Notes under the pieces: generated by a model | Seen by the model: only the letters and a program-made list of their open reading frames with translations | The model's database searches: none | What the model was told of the DNA's origin: nothing | Made by a program: the position numbers and the translations under genes | NCBI GenBank assembly: GCA_036265935.1 | Contig: DATAOB010000033.1 | Span: 1 to 58,551, forward strand | DNA length: 58,551 nucleotides | DNA from: JAFASC01 sp036265935 | Lineage (GTDB): Bacteria; Pseudomonadota; Alphaproteobacteria; Rhizobiales; Beijerinckiaceae | Direction: 5' to 3' | Shown here: one piece after another, positions 56,999 through 58,551 of the stretch | Position numbering within the stretch: the stretch's first letter is position 1 | Layout of the letters: the number at the start of each line of letters is the position of its first letter

Positions 56999-57952
56999 TT
57001 ATCTGATGCGGCGCGGTACGCCTGGTTTTCCCTCCTCGCACTCCAATGCGGCGCGGTCCCATTTGCCTAAATCGGCGGCGGCTTCGTACGTGCTCTGTAA
57101 AAAATCGAGCAGCATCGCGTCGGGATCGTTCGCTTTGCGGACGGCCTCATAGGGCAGGAGAAATTCGCCCAAGCCCTTATCGAACCGCGCGGCATCCGGC
57201 TTGACCCGCGCCTCGGCAAAACCCGGCGGCGTCGGATAGGCGTAGGAATAGAACGCCGCCTCCTCCGCGCCGGGAGAGCCCGGCCAAAAGCCGGCGCTCG
57301 AGACTTCGTGCGAATAAGCTTCGCGCGTCACGGCGTCGGAGAGATGCGGCACGCCGCCGGGATGCAGCGGCGCCGGGCGGCCGGAAAAGCGCGTTACCGC
57401 AAGATCGAAACTGCCCCAGAAGAAATGCACCGGGCTGCTTTTGCCGATAAAGCGTGTGCGGAAGCGCTGCAGGACGCGCTCGGCCTCAACCAGCGCGCGC
57501 CAGAAGCGTCGCGCCGCGTCGGCATCGTAGGCGCGCATGGTATTGTCTTCGTGGAATGGCGCCGGGTCGGGCAGCTCGTTCGGCAGCCGATCGATTTTTA
57601 TCGCGATACCGAGGGAGTTCAGCGCGTCGCAGAATTCGGCATAAAACGTTGCGACGCTTCTCGCTGTGAGCGCGACAGCGGCGCGCGTGCCGTTTGTCGT
57701 GCGCAGCTCGACGCGGTCGGAGACAAAATCGAACTCGATGTCGAAGGAAAAGTCGCCATGCGGGATCAGCGCGGTAATCAACCCGCGCGCCGAGACGGTG
57801 AACGTCACGTGCCAGGAATGATTGAGCCACGGCGTGCCGGCGAGGCGCACCTTTCCGGCAACCTGCGCAAAGAGCTGCAGGGTCTCCAGTGTCGGGCGCA
57901 GCTCCGCGTAGGGGAGGGCAGGCCAGGACATCGATCTGTCGGGGAGCGGCAT
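56999..57952 (-). CDS. DUF5996 family protein
   Basis: The 317-residue soluble protein matches the DUF5996 family: WPALPYAELRPTLETLQLFAQ at the start, then the block GTPWLNHSWHVTFTVSARGL, KIDRLPNELPDPAPFHED, SPVHFFWGSFDLAVTRFSGR and a Pro/Tyr-rich FWPGSPGAEEAAFYSYAYP. It has many conserved His, Trp and Phe residues; the HFFWGSFD block may be a substrate or metal site. The function of the family is unknown. It begins just before repeat A4. Confidence 0.88.
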   Translation of the reverse strand: MPLPDRSMSWPALPYAELRPTLETLQLFAQVAGKVRLAGTPWLNHSWHVTFTVSARGLITALIPHGDFSFDIEFDFVSDRVELRTTNGTRAAVALTARSVATFYAEFCDALNSLGIAIKIDRLPNELPDPAPFHEDNTMRAYDADAARRFWRALVEAERVLQRFRTRFIGKSSPVHFFWGSFDLAVTRFSGRPAPLHPGGVPHLSDAVTREAYSHEVSSAGFWPGSPGAEEAAFYSYAYPTPPGFAEARVKPDAARFDKGLGEFLLPYEAVRKANDPDAMLLDFLQSTYEAAADLGKWDRAALECEEGKPGVPRRIR

Positions 57953-57966
57953 GTGTCGACGTTAGC

Positions 57967-58064
57967 CGTCATTGCGAGCGAAGCGAAGCAATCCAGAAGC
58001 AAACGCATCATGATTGCGGCACTTGCCACTGGATTGCTTCGTCCGCGGGGGTCCTCGCAATGCA
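57967..58064. repeat. Palindromic repeat family A, copy 4
   Basis: GTCATTGCGAGCGAAGCGAAGCAATCCAG to CTGGATTGCTTCGTC and TCCTCGCAATG. This copy lies upstream of the DUF5996 gene and 19 bp before a strong promoter, not in a convergent gap. Confidence 0.9.
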
Positions 58065-58082
58065 GTGGTCGCGACCCAGCCC

Positions 58083-58111
58083 TTGACACCCGGAACATAT
58101 TCCTATATACA
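58083..58111 (+). promoter_or_regulatory. Consensus-like sigma70 promoter
   Basis: TTGACA (58083-58088), exactly 17 bp, then TATACA (58106-58111). It is the closest match to the sigma70 consensus in the window. It leads into the structured region that follows. Confidence 0.65.
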
Positions 58112-58116
58112 GCACC

Positions 58117-58265
58117 CATTTCCCGCCCACCTGAAGGGCGTCGTCCGGTTTCCGTGCCGGGCGACGCGGGCGGGAAGCGGCGCCTGCGGCGTGGGGATCG
58201 GAGCCCGCGTCTCGGGAGGCTCTTGCAATTGCCGACACCCGCGCGCGGCTAAACCTGCGCGCGTG
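58117..58265 (+). ncRNA. Candidate structured RNA of unknown family (or structured leader)
   Basis: Starting 5 bp after the -10 box, the transcript would fold into a long stem: TTCCCGCCC (58120-58128) with GGGCGGGAA (58168-58176), enclosing GCGTCGTCCGG (58138-58148) with CCGGGCGACGC (58157-58167). Two more hairpins follow: GAGCC (58201-58205) with GGCTC (58218-58222), and a GCGCGCGG / CCTGCGCGC stem (58241-58263). There is no obvious long ORF. I do not recognise it as 6S, 4.5S, tmRNA, RNase P or a known riboswitch. It could also be the leader of the 15-codon ORF after it. Confidence 0.45.
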
Positions 58266-58277
58266 GAAGAGGATGAG

Positions 58278-58325
58278 ATGCCGAGTAACCCGCCCGTCCG
58301 GCAATATGACCGGTCCGCGGCTTAA
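58278..58325 (+). CDS. Very short ORF (15 codons) after the structured RNA
   Basis: ATG 58278, preceded by GAAGAGGA, encodes PSNPPVRQYDRSAA and stops at 58323-58325. It has good Shine-Dalgarno spacing but no recognisable similarity. Possible leader peptide or chance ORF. Confidence 0.2.
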   Translation: MPSNPPVRQYDRSAA

Positions 58326-58551
58326 GATCGCTTGAGCGGATCAAGGTGGCCGATCAAGCCAAACAGGTTCGCGAAGCTGCGGGACGCAGGAGTCAGAAAT
58401 CGCCCGTGTCCTTTCACTCTCTCCAATCCGCGAATTCGCGCGCGGCGCGGATAACTCTCGCCCGCAGGAACGAAGACCCATGCAAGCTCGCAACACCATA
58501 CCCAGACCGCTCGGACGATGCTGCGGCAAAATATAGGGATGCCGAACGGAG
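58326..58551. other. Right-edge segment without a supported gene
   Basis: Only short overlapping frames on both strands; the minus-strand 62-codon frame has no family resemblance. It may hold the 3' end or leader of a gene that continues beyond the window. Confidence 0.4.

Noticed and set aside
58117..58265. Identity of the structured RNA as 6S RNA, 4.5S RNA or tmRNA
   Set aside because: No 5'-3' end pairing with a central bubble, no SRP-type GGAAG loop and no tag-encoding sequence could be seen; left unnamed.
58341..58529. 62-codon minus-strand frame
   Set aside because: No ribosome site, no motif and no conserved pattern that I know.

Overview
The window is GC-rich chromosomal DNA from an alphaproteobacterium. 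It looks like a Hyphomicrobiales member related to the Bradyrhizobium/Rhodopseudomonas/Pseudolabrys group. The placement rests on a full-length CtrA next to FliJ, a GapR-type nucleoid protein (DUF2312), DUF2171, HdeD and OpgC-type proteins, and three families of roughly 100-bp palindromic repeats of the kind scattered through these genomes. There is one tRNA (Val-GAC) and no rRNA, CRISPR array, transposase or prophage. This is mostly core and catabolic chromosome, not an island.

Layout. 1-6750: remnant of an SGNH-hydrolase-like membrane gene, tRNA-Val, a divergent 3-hydroxybenzoate 6-hydroxylase / gentisate 1,2-dioxygenase pair, a frameshifted small secreted protein and a multiply frameshifted outer-membrane beta-barrel gene, GapR, N-formylglutamate amidohydrolase. 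6751-11030: L,D-transpeptidase, Lrp/AsnC regulator, an OpgC-like membrane acyltransferase overlapping an SGNH esterase. 11030-28044: fatty-acid and acyl-CoA catabolism (FadJ-type protein, SDRs, a tight ACAD-ACAD-acyl-CoA ligase operon, a second ligase, a tandem MaoC hydratase) mixed with PrmA, a leucyl aminopeptidase-type peptidase and a broken TPR lipoprotein. 28050-37570: housekeeping genes (apt, gtrA-like, pth, rplY, prs, ppdK, hdeD, tlyA, an RNA m5U methyltransferase). 37630-43150: GST, a frameshifted SDR, DUF2171, acyl-CoA carboxylase beta with a divergent free-standing biotin carrier protein, aldehyde dehydrogenase. 43240-44840: fliJ and ctrA around a 437-bp regulatory region. 46500-50760: a four-gene operon of an Urc1-type GTP cyclohydrolase II homologue, DUF1688 (Urc4), uracil phosphoribosyltransferase and a CaiB-type CoA transferase. 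50880-57950: TRAP transporter (dctM-dctQ-dctP), thiolase, acyl-CoA dehydrogenase, O6-methylguanine methyltransferase, DUF5996. The last 490 bp hold a consensus-like sigma70 promoter leading into a strongly structured transcript I could not identify.

The genes fit a metabolically broad soil or water organism: import of organic acids by the TRAP system, ring cleavage through gentisate, CoA activation, beta-oxidation, carboxylation, and uracil use through the reductase-independent URC pathway.

The most interesting points are the complete URC cassette with a translationally coupled CoA transferase; three palindromic repeat families that occupy nearly every convergent intergenic gap longer than 50 bp, which suggests a terminator role; the structured RNA at the right edge; and at least nine indels confined to five non-essential loci, which are either decaying genes or uncorrected sequencing errors.
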